Assembly (NCBI RefSeq): GCF_018139145.2
Contig: NC_059471.1
Coordinates: 212,307,494-212,371,493 of the forward strand
Origin: Gymnogyps californianus
Taxonomy: Eukaryota; Chordata; Aves; Accipitriformes; Cathartidae
Direction of reading: 5' to 3'
Length of the DNA stretch: 64,000 bases
Under the pieces are notes generated by a model. The model worked only from the letters and a program-made list of their open reading frames with translations, did no database searches and was not told the origin of the DNA. The position numbers and the translations under genes are program-made. This document shows positions 51,096-62,900 of this stretch, piece by piece (position 1 is the stretch's first letter; each line of letters begins with the position of its first letter).

Positions 51096-53701
51096 GTAAG
51101 AAATCTCTCAAACATTTGAATGCTAAACAGAGATTCAGCTGGTTTTGTTCTTATTTTGTGTAGATTGATCTTGTATGAAAATCTTAGTTGCCCATTTGCC
51201 TTACGCTATTTCTGACAGGTATTTTTCTTTCCTTATGCACAAAAAGAAAAAAAATCTTTGCTTTATTAATGTGTGTGTGGTGGGTTGACCTTGGCTGGAT
51301 GCCAGATGCCCACCAAGCCACTCTATCCCTCCCCTCCTCAGCAGGATGGGGAGGGGGAGAAAATAAGATGGAAAAAAACTCGTGGGTCAAGATAAAGGCA
51401 GTTTAATAAAGCAAAAGCCACGTGCAGAAGCAAGGGAAAACAAAAGATTTATTCTCTACTTCCCATCCACTTCCCGGGAAGTAGGGCTTCAATATGCGTA
51501 GCGGTTGGTCAGGAAGACAATGTCGTAATAACAAATGCCCCCCCCTCCTCCTTTCTCTTAGCTTTCATTGCTGAGCAGACATTGTATGGTATGGAATATC
51601 CCTTTGGTCAGTTTGAGTCAGCTGTCCTGGCTATGTCCCCTCCCAAGATCTTGCCCACTCCCGAGCCTACTGGTGAGGGAGGGTGGGAGGGAATGTTGGA
51701 GAGACAGCCTTGAAGCTGTGCCGGCACTGCTCAGCAGTAGCCAAAACACTGGTGTGTTACCAACACCTTTTCTAGCTACCCATACAAAGCACAGCGCTGT
51801 GAGGGCTGCTATGGGGAAAATTAACTCCCTCTCAGCCAGACCCAATACAGTGTGGTTGCCAAAGAAAAATATTTATTACAATAAGAAAGTTATTTAAACA
51901 TTGACATGAGGTGACCTGTATTGCTGATTAAACAATGGAGAAAAAAATGTTGTAGTTCCACAGTTTGGAAATGGCTTGTAAGCCCCTACAGGATTTAAAT
52001 TAATCAAAAAAGCGCACCAAGAATCCAGAGTGTGCCACTAAATGCCTGAAACTCTATCAGCAAACAACTCAGCAGTGAGGAGTCACAAGTGTATGTCTCT
52101 CTCTATACTGTTGTTTGTCTAAGAATGTAATTACAATTCAGAATTTCTGTAGCTTGCCTGGATGGCCTTCTTTTCCATCTCTTGCCTTTGGGTAAAGTAA
52201 AATTTGAGATTTTGAACAGAAGAATTGTCCAAAGCATCTATGCCTGGTTCCCCGAAGTGATTTAGCACCTTAAGTTCCAAAGGATCTAAAAAGCTTTTGA
52301 GGATGGATGTTAGCTTCTAAATATACTTGAGCATTTCTCAGGATGGTACCTTGTAGCTCAAGTTTGATACAGTCTTACTCTGGGACTGTGGCTTGCTTAG
52401 TGAAATCGTTTAACTTGTTTGTAAATTCAGAGGTCTGTATGGAGCCTGCAGAATTGATGTCTTAATTTGCTTGCTAGTTTACCCTCCTTGAACTGTGGTG
52501 ATACTACCTCGCTGTCTCACTGGGGTGTATTCATTAGTTTGTTCATAAACTGCTTTGAAAAATGAAGAAGGTTACTTTTTAAATTATTGTACTAAAGAAA
52601 GCTAAACATTTAGAGGCAAATTGTTAAGCTTAGTATTTTGGTTTCTCTTCTTTATTTGCAAATAGAAATTTTTTTTTTTATTCACCACTCTTTTTATGGG
52701 AAGACCTGAGGAAAAAGTCCGAGTGCAGGTTTGCTTGCTTAGCAAGTATGTAGCAACCTCCTCCACGATCAAAACACCGAGAGTACCTTATGGCAACAGA
52801 GAAGAGATTAGAGGACTGGCAGAGAAGGTGGCAGAAGACAGATTCTGATTTGTTTTCCAGTCTCTTGTCTGCCCTTAAAAACACTGATTGTATAGCTATC
52901 CAGTCAAAGTGCCATTGTGGAATACATGCCAAGAGCATTTTTATTACAGTGCAAAAACATTTTTTTATGGTTTCTGCATAGAAATTGTACGTTCTGGAAC
53001 TTTTGATGGCATACATATGCTTAAAGAAGCTATGTAGGTATGCAGTTACAGCCTTGCAAGCCAAATAGGTTTGTGTGGAAAACATGGCCTTACTGCTGTG
53101 TAAAAAGGGAAAGAAAAATAATCTGATAACTGTAAAATGACTTTCAAAATGTGACCTGAATTTGATTGAAGTAGCAAAAAGTACCTGAATTTTCAGAGAG
53201 CCTGAAGCAATGATTCTGAAGTGTGAACTGCCATCATCATTTCATTGGAAGTTAATTCCATTGTGAATGAGGATACTGTAAATATAAATTTTTAAAATGT
53301 TTTACTGCTTTTCAAAGCTCTTAATAAGAGAGATGATATATGTTGTACAGATCTACAGCAGTGTTTTGTAAGTTGAAGATGCAGGCTGAAAAATAAAGAC
53401 CTGAAGCTGTTGGACATAAGAAGGCTGAAGGAGGGTGACTCGTAGTTAGTTTTCTGAAGATGCCCCTTCTTGGAAAACATAGTTCTAAGTAGAGAATGAC
53501 AAGTAGAAAGCATTTCTATGCTGATTTGCAAGTGAATTTTTAATGCATTTTATAGATTTCTGGTGTAGAATTTTGTTATCTGCTTAATTAATAAGTGTTT
53601 TTCATTCTACTTTGGAAAAAAAAAGCATCTAATGTCTTAAGTACATTTTCCAATGTTCGTAATCAAAATATTTTAATGTATAATATCTTCTTCTTATATA
53701 G
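51096..53701 (+). other. Intron 10 (2.6 kb)
   Basis: Contains the solo LTR at 51276-51849; the rest (51855-53701) shows no recognisable feature. A minus-strand 135-aa frame at 52678-53085 resembles no family I know and is treated as chance. Confidence 0.85.
51276..51849 (-). mobile_element. Solo LTR of an endogenous retrovirus, ERVL-like (LTR-C)
   Basis: On the + strand it runs from TGTGGTGGGTTGACC to ...CCAGACCCAATACA, 574 bp, with TG...CA termini in either reading. It is flanked by a perfect 5-bp duplication, GTGTG at 51271-51275 and 51850-51854. The minus strand is the sense of the LTR: the stretch matching LTR-A/B (CAGCTGTCCTGGCTATGTCC on +) and an AATAAA-type signal (TTTATT on + near 51439-51444) are in the expected order. 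No viral coding sequence adjoins it. It is antisense to USP6NL. Confidence 0.92.
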
Positions 53702-53854
53702 AGCATCTGATGAAATTACAAATGGAAGAGCTTGTAGAATTTCTGCAGGAGTCTTTAGCCAAGGATTTCTTCTATGAAGATGACTTTGTAATAGACCAGC
53801 TCCAAAATTCTATATCAGAATTGAAACGAGCAAAGCTGGATTTACCAGTAGCTG
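53702..53854 (+). CDS. USP6NL: USP6NL exon E11 (about residues 309-360)
   Basis: Acceptor TTATATAG|AG, donor GCTG|GTAAGA; 2 nt complete Lys, 50 codons follow, then 1 nt of the next Gly codon. It reads [20 protein letters not shown] and then [20 protein letters not shown], ending ...[10 protein letters not shown]. It encodes the helices that close the TBC domain and the start of the linker to the C-terminal tail. The next exon, expected to continue with a G-(K/E)-E-D-E type sequence, is not found before 64000. Confidence 0.96.
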
Positions 53855-56537
53855 GTAAGAAATTTGTATATATGCAGATTTAGATATTTAGAGCTATTCA
53901 CACATTGTCCATTTTTAAAGTGTTAATTCATGCTGTTAAAAATTGTGCAAATATTTATCTCTTCATCACTGCATAGGTTTTGGGTGTTTTTTCCCCAAAA
54001 ATTATTTTACAGTTTAAAATCAACACCCTTCATTTCGTAAGTTTGTTCTTTTTTTGGTGTTTTGTTTACTGGTTGTAAGCTAATGGCAAAGCGCTTTAAA
54101 ACATCCCATGTTCTGATAATTTTATTAACTTGGATGTATAAAATCTTTAAGATAGAAGATTAAATGTCAAGTTTTCAAATTATTTGAAGCAACAGTGTTG
54201 TCTAAAAATCCAGACTGTTTCGTAGCTTGATTAGCTGTGGAACAAACTTCAGGTCAAATAGTTTCTTCTGTTAGTCAAATCCAGACTTTTAATTGTTTAC
54301 AAGTGATAGACCTTCTGGGTGTTTAACTGAATTATTTTCTTTGTTTCTTCTCAGCCTTTGTGCTTGTGCTTTTCAGTTGGAGAGTGGAGGTGGTTGTTTT
54401 GTGGGGCACTACTTATGAAATGTGTATTGGATCTCTTCTTCCTGTATTAAGATTCTATTATCTTTTCTATCCCTACCTCCACAATCTTTAATTAGAATTT
54501 TTCTTGTGATTATTCAGAGTCCTTTTTCTTTATCCTTGCTAATTGTAAAATAGTACGTGAGAAAGAATATAGGTTTTAAAAAATTTAAAAAATATGGCAG
54601 AAATTACCTTAAAATAACATTATTAAGTTGCTGCAGTTAGCTTTCAAAAGTTAAGAAGTGTCAGAATAAAGGTTGCCTATGTAGCATTGTTGTGATAATT
54701 TGTTCCTGAAGCTCTTTCATTGATGAACTTAATTTTTCTGTTTCTGTAGACCTTATTTATTGCATGCAGTATTGGGCTGTTTCAGGACTACTCACCATAA
54801 GTAGATACCTGTTTCATCTGGTTCTTCAGCAGAATCTGTCCCTCTGGAGTACAAACACTTTGTACGTTTGTTTCCCATCATCTTTGCTTCTTGTCAGAGT
54901 TTCCTGTTTCTCTTGCTCCCTGTTCCTGTGTTTTGCCCTCTTTCTGACTTTCTGTAACATCTCTCCAGCATGCTTTCTCCAACCTACAATAGATCTAAGC
55001 CTAGTTCCGGCTCTTGTCTTTCTGTCTGCTCAGTCTTCTTGGTCCTTCTCATCTACAGACTGTGTTCTGTGAGTCTGCAGTTCTTCTCCATGTTACTGCG
55101 TGCACTGCTGCTTCCCCTTTCTAATCACAGCCTTCCCATCCTGCCTTCCCTCCATCCTTTTTCCACAAGCTAGGTTTCAGTCTTGACTTACTCTTCAGAG
55201 CAAGTTGCTCTTTTCAGCACTACTCTTCAGCTGTGTGCTTTGTCAGACATCTTGTCACAGCTGATGCTTGGTCATGGCGACTAGGTGTGAGCAAATATGT
55301 CAATGAGCAACTTTGTCCTTTAGCATCAATTCCACTCCACCATGTTAAAGGAAGATAGATCATGGGAGTGCTTTCTGTTAAATTTTAAATACAGAGTTCT
55401 CTGTGATTATGTTTGAACGGTGAGGGGATTATCCCAAAAAACCTTAATTGTTTGTAGATGGGTAGATTTTTCATGGATGTGGTGAAGTAAATTTCAGCAG
55501 TGAGAATTTTCTAATTTCCACTTGAAACTGTGGTAACTGAAAAGTTGGGAAAGATTTTTGTAGTTTGCTACATGATGGAGTTAATATATCTTCCAGCCTA
55601 GAAAATCACATGCATGTAACTCGTGTTGAGAGTTTCTGCGGAAAATACTGGAAATTTTCTTGATGGAAAAACAATGAAGGCAGAAAGTCTGTTCCTAACT
55701 TATTTATGTTTTAAGGCTTTTCTTTTGGGAAAATGTAAAATGCCTTCAAGTGAAATTTTGTTTGAGAATACTCTGGATTTGCACAGAAAATTAAAGGAGG
55801 CATTAGGTGACGTAAGAGGCATCCACCTTGCAATGCAGTAACAGAAAGTGTGAGACACAAGGAGTTGTTTTGTGGAGACCAACAGCAAAGGGTAGCAAAT
55901 GTATCTTCTTTCCGAGACAGTTTGGCAATGGAATGCAATTTGTTTGGTTTCATACTTTGTACACTTAAGTGTAATTTCTGATATGACTAGCTGACAGGAT
56001 GGTAATTGTTTTGAGCCATATTGGTTCGTTCTTTTGGATAATAGCTAAAGCAACATCAATGACAATAAAATGCCCTGGTGTTTTGTGGTTTGTTTTTTTT
56101 TTTTTTCCTCCCAACATGAATGAGGGAGGTTTAATATTAAAATAGGAAAAGCAAAGCCAAAGTGAAGTATATTTTGATGCTGGAAGCCAAAAAAAAAAAA
56201 TTGTTTCTTTTTATTTTCAAAGTAGCCTGGGAAAGCCTCTCTGGGTGGTATATTTTTGCGAGGGGTAAATGGGAACATTACTTAACCTTTCACAAAATAA
56301 ATATAAAATGCCTTCATCCTAATCCTTGGGAATCTAGCTAATTTGTCTGCTGTTATCTGTAGTTGAGTGAGGCTGCCTCATTTGTTCTTCATATGAATTT
56401 CACAGGCCTTTGATTTTTTTTTTTTTTTCTTTTTCCACTCTGATGTTCGTTTTGGTTTTACTAATCACTGTCTTCAGGCAATAATATTTTTCTACAGGTT
56501 CTCAGCATTCTCTAGACATTCAGCTTTGCTCATGTGT

Positions 56538-57632
56538 TGTGGTGGGTTGACCCTGCTGGGTGCCAGGTGCCCACCAAAGCCGCTCTATCACTCCCCTCCT
56601 CAGCTGGACAGGGGAGAGAAAATATAACCAAAGGCTTGTGGGTCAAGATAAGGACAGGGAGATCACTCAGCAATTACCATCATGGGCAAAACAGACTCAA
56701 CTGGGGGAAAAAAAATTAATTTATTACCAGTCAAATCAGAGTAGAATAATGAGAAATAAACCCAAATCTTAAAAACACCTTCCCCCCACCCCTCCCTTCT
56801 TCCCAGGTTCAACTTTACTCCTGATTTTTTCTGCCTCCTCCCCCCTGAGCGGTGCAGGGGAATGGGGAATGGGGGTTTGGGTCAGTTCATTACATGTTGT
56901 TTCTGCCGCTCCTTCCTCCTCAGGGGGAGGGCTCCTCACACTCTTCCCCTGCTCCAGCGTGGGGTCCCTCCCACGGGAGACAGCCCTCCTTGAACTTCTC
57001 CAATGTGAGTCCTTCCCACGGGCTGCAGTTCTTCATGAACTGCTCCAGCGTGGGTCCCTTCCACGGGGTCACAAGCCCTGCCAGCAAACCTGCTCCAGCC
57101 TGGGCTCCTCTCTCCACGGAGCCACAGGTCCTGCCAGGAGCCTGCTCCAGCGCGGGCTTCCCACGGGGTCACAGCCTCCCTCGGGCATCCCCCTGCTCTG
57201 GCGTGGGGTCCTCCACGGGCTGCAGGTGGATATCTGCTCCACCGTGGACCTCCGTGGGCTGCAGGGGGACAGCCTGCCTCACCATGGTCTTCCCCACGGG
57301 CTGCAGGGGAATCTCTGCTCCGGCGCCTGGAGCACCTCCTGCCCCTCCTTCCTCACTGACCTTGGTGTCTGTAGGGTTGTTTCTCTCACATCTTCTCACT
57401 CCTCTCTCTGGCTGCAATTGCTGCTGTGCAGTAACTTTTTCCCCTTCTTAAGTATTCTATCCCAGAGGCACTACCACCATCGCTGATGGGCTCGGCCTTG
57501 CCCAGCGGCGGGTCCAACTTGGAGCCAGCTGGCATTGGCTTTATTGGACATAGGGGAGGCTTCTAGCAGCTTCTCACAGAAGCCACCCCTGTAGCCCCCA
57601 CTACCAAAACCTTGCCGTGCAAACCCAATACA
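56538..57632 (-). mobile_element. Solo LTR of an endogenous retrovirus, ERVL-like, with internal repeat array (LTR-D)
   Basis: On the + strand it runs from TGTGGTGGGTTGACCCTGC to ...GCAAACCCAATACA, 1095 bp. It is flanked by a perfect 5-bp duplication, TGTGT at 56533-56537 and 57633-57637. Both ends resemble LTR-C (TGTGGTGGGTTGACC and CCCAATACA). The extra length comes largely from a GC-rich repeat array at about 56950-57330. No retroviral genes adjoin it. Two + strand frames of 199 and 205 aa cross the array and are artefacts of its composition. It is antisense to USP6NL. Confidence 0.93.
56950..57330 (-). repeat. Array of about nine imperfect 40-52-bp repeats inside LTR-D
   Basis: On the + strand the unit has the form TGCTCCAGCGTGGGTCC, then a CCACGGGCTGCAG-like part. 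Unit starts can be seen near 56950, 56996, 57041, 57091, 57143, 57194, 57235, 57275 and 57316, spaced 40-52 bp. Units are diverged from one another. Arrays of this type in the U3 part of an LTR may act as enhancer repeats, but that is inference. Confidence 0.85.
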
Positions 57633-59916
57633 TGTGTCTGTCTGACTCTATTATCTTTACTATCTTCAGTCTCCTTTTACTATTTTTCTTCTAATTTCAT
57701 GTAAAACTTATGAAACCATTATATGTCATGCAGTAATACGCACAAAAAATACCAGACTGTTCATTTAAGTATTCACTGTAGCCTGAGAAAATAGTGTTTA
57801 TTTCACTTTTCTCAGCTGAAATCAAAGCACTACTTCCTATTTTGCACTTTCTTTTTTTTAATTGAACAACAATACACCTTTAAGAACCAATGTAAAAATG
57901 TGTGTTAGGAAAAAGAAAAAAATCTGCATCTTACAGTTGCACCAGTATCAGTCATCCAGGAATAGCAGTGAGCTAATTAAGCTCAGTGGAATTTTCCATC
58001 TGGCATCCTTTGCTCGGCTGTATAGATTTTCCTGCCCTAGTAGGGTAAGCTGCAGTAGGATATTAAAAGAGTAATAACTTTTGCGTTACTTTAAAGTGGA
58101 TGTCTGCTTATGTCTGATGTAGCTTTCTCTGGCTTGCTTCCTGCATGGCTTCTCCCACTGAATTAAGTTCCTTGTTCCCTTCAGAGCAGAGAGGAAGGAA
58201 GGCACTTCGTTTAACACTTTCTCACTGATAAAACCCTTAAAATGCTCAGCCAGAACATGGACGTTAAGAGGATCATGCTAATTTTGGATGTCAGTGAATG
58301 CTTTTGCCAGTACTAGGGCTATTTTGCATAAAGCAGACCATGGGTTTTCATTCCTCTTTGTGGTAATTTCTAGTCTAACTGCTGGCCAGTATAGGATAGC
58401 CTGTACTTAGCAACTACAACCTTCAGAGGATGGCTTGCAGCTTAAGTGCTGTTCTCAAAACCCTCCCTGTTCCAGTGACTCTGTGGAGACAGTAAACTGT
58501 GGAGACAGTATGGAGAAGCACGCTTCTTATTGGCAAGCCGCTTGGTTATCAAGCCCTGAGAGAGGCAGGCTGTGATAGCTATATGGTAGAAACTGTCCTT
58601 TAAGGTACTTCTGACGTATCCTCAAGCAAATTTAGTAGAAAAGGCAATTGGTATTTTCTGGATTGCCTGGAACATTATGAAGAGTGTCCACACCACAGCA
58701 GGTTCTTGAACAGCACACTCATCTAAATCTGTATGACTCCTGTTTACATCTTCTCAAGGAGCCAGATCTGATGCAGAGTGGACAATCTCTTCCTTAATTG
58801 AAGGATAATGTCTAGAGCATAGTGAAAGGAATTTTCTTAGTATACACGATTGATTTCCAAAATTTCTTGATGCAGATTCTTTCCTTGGCTGTTATTTAAA
58901 ACAGCAGCAAAATTCTTTAAATGCTTACAACATATGGATAGAATTTCCAGCTTTGCTATAAGTTATTCCTGTAGGACTACATAAATAATGCAATGCTTAA
59001 TAAACAATATTTATATATTAATACATATATTTTTTATAGTGTCTGACTTTAATAAACAAAAGTGCTTACCAGTGAAAGTTTCATATTCTACTTAAAAATA
59101 TGTGGCTGAAAATAGTTTATTAATCTAGTGCTTCATAAACAAGACAGTCAGGCCCACCTTCAAGGCTGAAGGCTCTCAGGTCTGTTCTTGAGAGAATTTC
59201 TCACCTGCGTTTTGATATAAGGTGTCCTCAAAAGGGAGGGCAGAGGGGTCCTGGGTTGGATTTTTTTTTTTATGACTGAAAGTTTAATAGACCTTACAGC
59301 AGCTGAGAAGGCCTTAAATCAGAGATAAAGGTCTTGTACCTTAATTTTAAAGCAGTATTGGCAAATCTGGGATCTGCCCTTGTCCTTGTGATCATCTTAA
59401 CTATATTTGTGTGTGATAACACCAGCTTTAAACTCCGACTCAGTTCTTCTAGTTCTCCCAGCCTTTTCTGTATTCAGGGAAAACTAGTAAAGTTTGAATC
59501 TTGCATTTGCCATAAATTTTTAAATGTTTATCTGCTATTTATCTTTAAAGGTATATTTTATCAAATTTATTATCAATATCTTTTATTCAAATATCTGTCT
59601 ATTTTAAATACTTATCGGTGACAGTGCAGAAGTATATACTAGGTTGATAATCTATTAAATAATGTCTATTCTCTGCTGTTAATGCACCTTTTGACAGCCA
59701 AAACAATAGAAATATGTAAGTCATCTTGACTTTCCTGTTTCTGATGGTGTCTCTCTTTTGGTTGTGTTTTGTTTCAGAGGAATTTTGGATTTTTCACTTG
59801 TGCTTGAGGAACACACAAGTAGCTATTTCATACAATGCACTTCATATTTTAATCAACTAAACTAATTTTTCTGCCTTGTTTCTTGCGTGATACAGCTACT
59901 TTACAATATTATGAAT

Positions 59917-59963
59917 GAAATTAATATATGGAATTATACTAATATAATTAGTATATTAATTTC
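59917..59963. repeat. AT-rich inverted repeat
   Basis: GAAATTAATATA at 59917-59928 is matched by its exact reverse complement TATATTAATTTC at 59952-59963. An inner pair, TATACTAAT and ATTAGTATA, lies between and overlaps the right arm. It can fold as a hairpin, but AT-rich DNA produces such structures by chance. Confidence 0.8.
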
Positions 59964-62900
59964 AGCGGTTTTAGACATTGGCTTTGCATCATTTAAAAAT
60001 CTTTGCTGTTTAAAATGTGCATGCTTTTTAAAAATATGATCCAGATAGTTAATGTTGGTCATTGTTCATATCCCTATTTTAAACTGACTTTTCAAGAAAG
60101 TGTATTTTCTCGAAGAAATGTGGAATTAGGGATGTAAAGCGAAAGTGATAAATTTTAGAAATTTTTTTGCAAAGGCAGCTTACAGACATACAGCTGGCCA
60201 CCTATATCTTCTGGTTGATGACCAATTTGTTAACATTTCTATTGTTTATCTAAACACAGATGTTTATAAAGTAAGTTTTCCTTACTGTCAGTACTACAAA
60301 AGTGACATAGCAGCAGAAAGGCAGTGTATTTTGTTCTACCTTCAAGTTGTCAGGCAAGATTTCATTTTAGTAACTTCTTTGCCAATGATGGCATATAAAG
60401 GAGGAGGAGCAGAAGTTGACTTTCAGACAGAAGCTTGAGCTTCTAGTGCAGGCACTTAAATTTCTTTAAAATTCTCTTGGACTTGTAAACTGAAGAAGTA
60501 AGATGGGACGTCACTGATGGAAAATAAACGCAAAATATCAAGATGTCATTTTAAGAGTTGTTTTTATGACCATTACCATCCTTGAAAATTGTGTTAGAAC
60601 AGTCAAAGTGCATGCATTCTGGTGCTGAAATTAAGGACTAGACTGTTATTCACCGGAGAGAGCACTTAAAGCACTTTACTCCAATTATATGTCTGCTATT
60701 CAATGCATGAGGCTGTTAGTGCCTCCTGAAGCAATTAGCTGTAAAAGTCTTGTAGTTGAGATCGACTTCCACTGGGTGGTGACCAAGACTTGTTAGAGCA
60801 GGAAGAAGTCAGTAGACTAAAACTTTCTTTAATATGACTTGAATTTCTTATCTTTTTGGGAACAGTCAGATCTGCTCATATTTGCTTTGCTCCTTTTCAT
60901 GTCAGGTAATAGGTTTACCAGCAGCAAACAAGCACCTGATTGTTCTTGTTTTGCTTAAATTGTCTCCCTCTCCTTCCATTTCTCTCCCTCCTCACCTATT
61001 TTTCACCCTATTTTCTTTGTTGTTTGCTTATTTTATGCAATACTGCATACAAGCCAACTAAATCATTACTTTTCTTTTAAAGGAAAAATAGAAAATCCTA
61101 TAGTCCCAGCTCTGTAAATTCTGATATAAACTATTATGTTTGTCTTTGGGAAAAGCCAGTAACTAAACTCTGTCTAGGAACCTGTTCTGTTGAAGGAAGA
61201 GGGGGAGAGAAGGATGAGTGTTTCCACTATTCGCATGAGATGCAGAACTGGGTAACCTGGGGAAAATCCGATTGCCCGGTTTGCTTTAGAAGACAAAGGC
61301 ACGTTCGATGATTGTAGAGGTCGCTGCCAAAACGATCACAGCTGAACTGGGCAGCTTTGTCTTGTCTTCTAGTTTTAAAATGCTTTTAAACCTTGTGTGT
61401 AAACATCATAGATTGTATAGAAAAGCGCTTGTCCCAGAAATACTTCTTGTCGAACTCAGAAGTTTCTCCGTTCCTCAGTCAGACAGGTATGTCCAGAAAG
61501 TGAATTAACTCAGACTTTAGATCAACAGCACAAACAGATATTCAATTGAATGTCCTTGAAAACATCCAAATAAAATTTCTGCACGCTCAGATCTGAGGAG
61601 TTTGAACAGTGAGTTTAGCTGAAGTAGTAAAGATGATGGTTGAGAGCTGCATGTGAGGCTTTAGGCAGATTTGGAGTGGAAAATTGGTAGATAAGAGATA
61701 CGCGGCTTGTAAGAAGAATTGGTGCTTTTGCATACATCTCTGGCGAGCTATTTGTGTACCTCTTAATGTAGAGATGTTTGTTGTGACTTGGTTGCTTTTA
61801 TTTGCTTTTGCATTGTGGTTTCTTTTCCTCAGCTTTTTACTTTTATTACCTTTTTTCTTTCTTTCTTGCCAGCATGCAGCATCATGGTTTTCTTGCTGTT
61901 CTTGCTGATAGTGGACTGCTTAAAGCATTCACGGACATAGTTTGCATGTTATTTTGTGCGTTTGAGGAATGTCTCATTGTATTAGTGTGCATGGTGATAG
62001 ATTTGGTTATCCTCTACTTGTTTAATTTTGTGGACTTTTTTTGAACTTCAGGAGTTTTTATTGGTTTTTAAAGTACGTGGTAGTTCCACTGGAAGTGACA
62101 GCTCTGTGTGTGTGTGTATGTATGATCTGTATACTTAAATTAGAATTAAATATCTGTTTTGCAGTTTAAAACTAATTAGTTTTCCTTTAGAAGGTGACCA
62201 GTTTGCAGGATGTCTTTGTGCTGCAGCATCACAGATCCATATACAACTCCTTTCCTTCCAATGCTTTTTATGGCAGGAGGTGATGAGAGCTGAAGCATTT
62301 TTGAACCAGAACAAGGCCTGTGCTTCCTAGCTTTGATTACTGAATTGAGCACCTCTAGCAATGTGGCCTTTCCTAAAGATTCACATGCAGATGTGGTTGA
62401 TTAAGCAAGCTGTGTCGGTTGTTTCTGTCTGAGGTCAAGTTAAACCAAGTTCTGTGGAAGCCCTGTGGCTAAGATTTGAAGCTGTATTTCTTCTTTTCCC
62501 CACTGACCCTCCTTCCACACATACTCATTGTTCCATATTTTTGTTTTCCCTGGAAGCACTAAGCTCCGGTATTACCAGCCTATAAACATGGTATCATGCT
62601 GTTAGAATGCAGAGGTTTTCTTCTAAATGAACTATTGTCTTGTAACGCTTTGCTTGGTACTCAGTACATGAATTAATGTCAAGTTTTAACAGTTTCACAA
62701 TAGACATGGTAAGACTTCTCTGATCCTCATTTTACAGCTGTAATTCATGTTATAGCATACATCATCTAAACAGTGCAGCCCACATATGCCTAGTTGTAGT
62801 GTGTTCTTTTACCCTGAAATGTGAAGGAAAGATGACAGAAAGTAATCTTCAAAGCAACCTAGATAGAATTCAATAAAAATGTCTGCAGTATTCTCACTTG

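Noticed and set aside
52678..53085. Minus-strand 135-aa frame in intron 10
   Set aside because: No recognisable domain, no splice or promoter context; likely chance openness.
56852..57486. Two overlapping + strand reading frames of 199 and 205 aa, proline/serine/glycine-rich
   Set aside because: They lie inside the antisense LTR-D and cross its GC-rich repeat array, which lacks stop codons in several frames. No protein family is recognisable.
60145..60438. + strand 97-aa frame considered as a further USP6NL exon or separate gene
   Set aside because: Its sequence does not continue LDLPVAG and does not resemble the USP6NL tail; no convincing acceptor/donor pair in the required phase.
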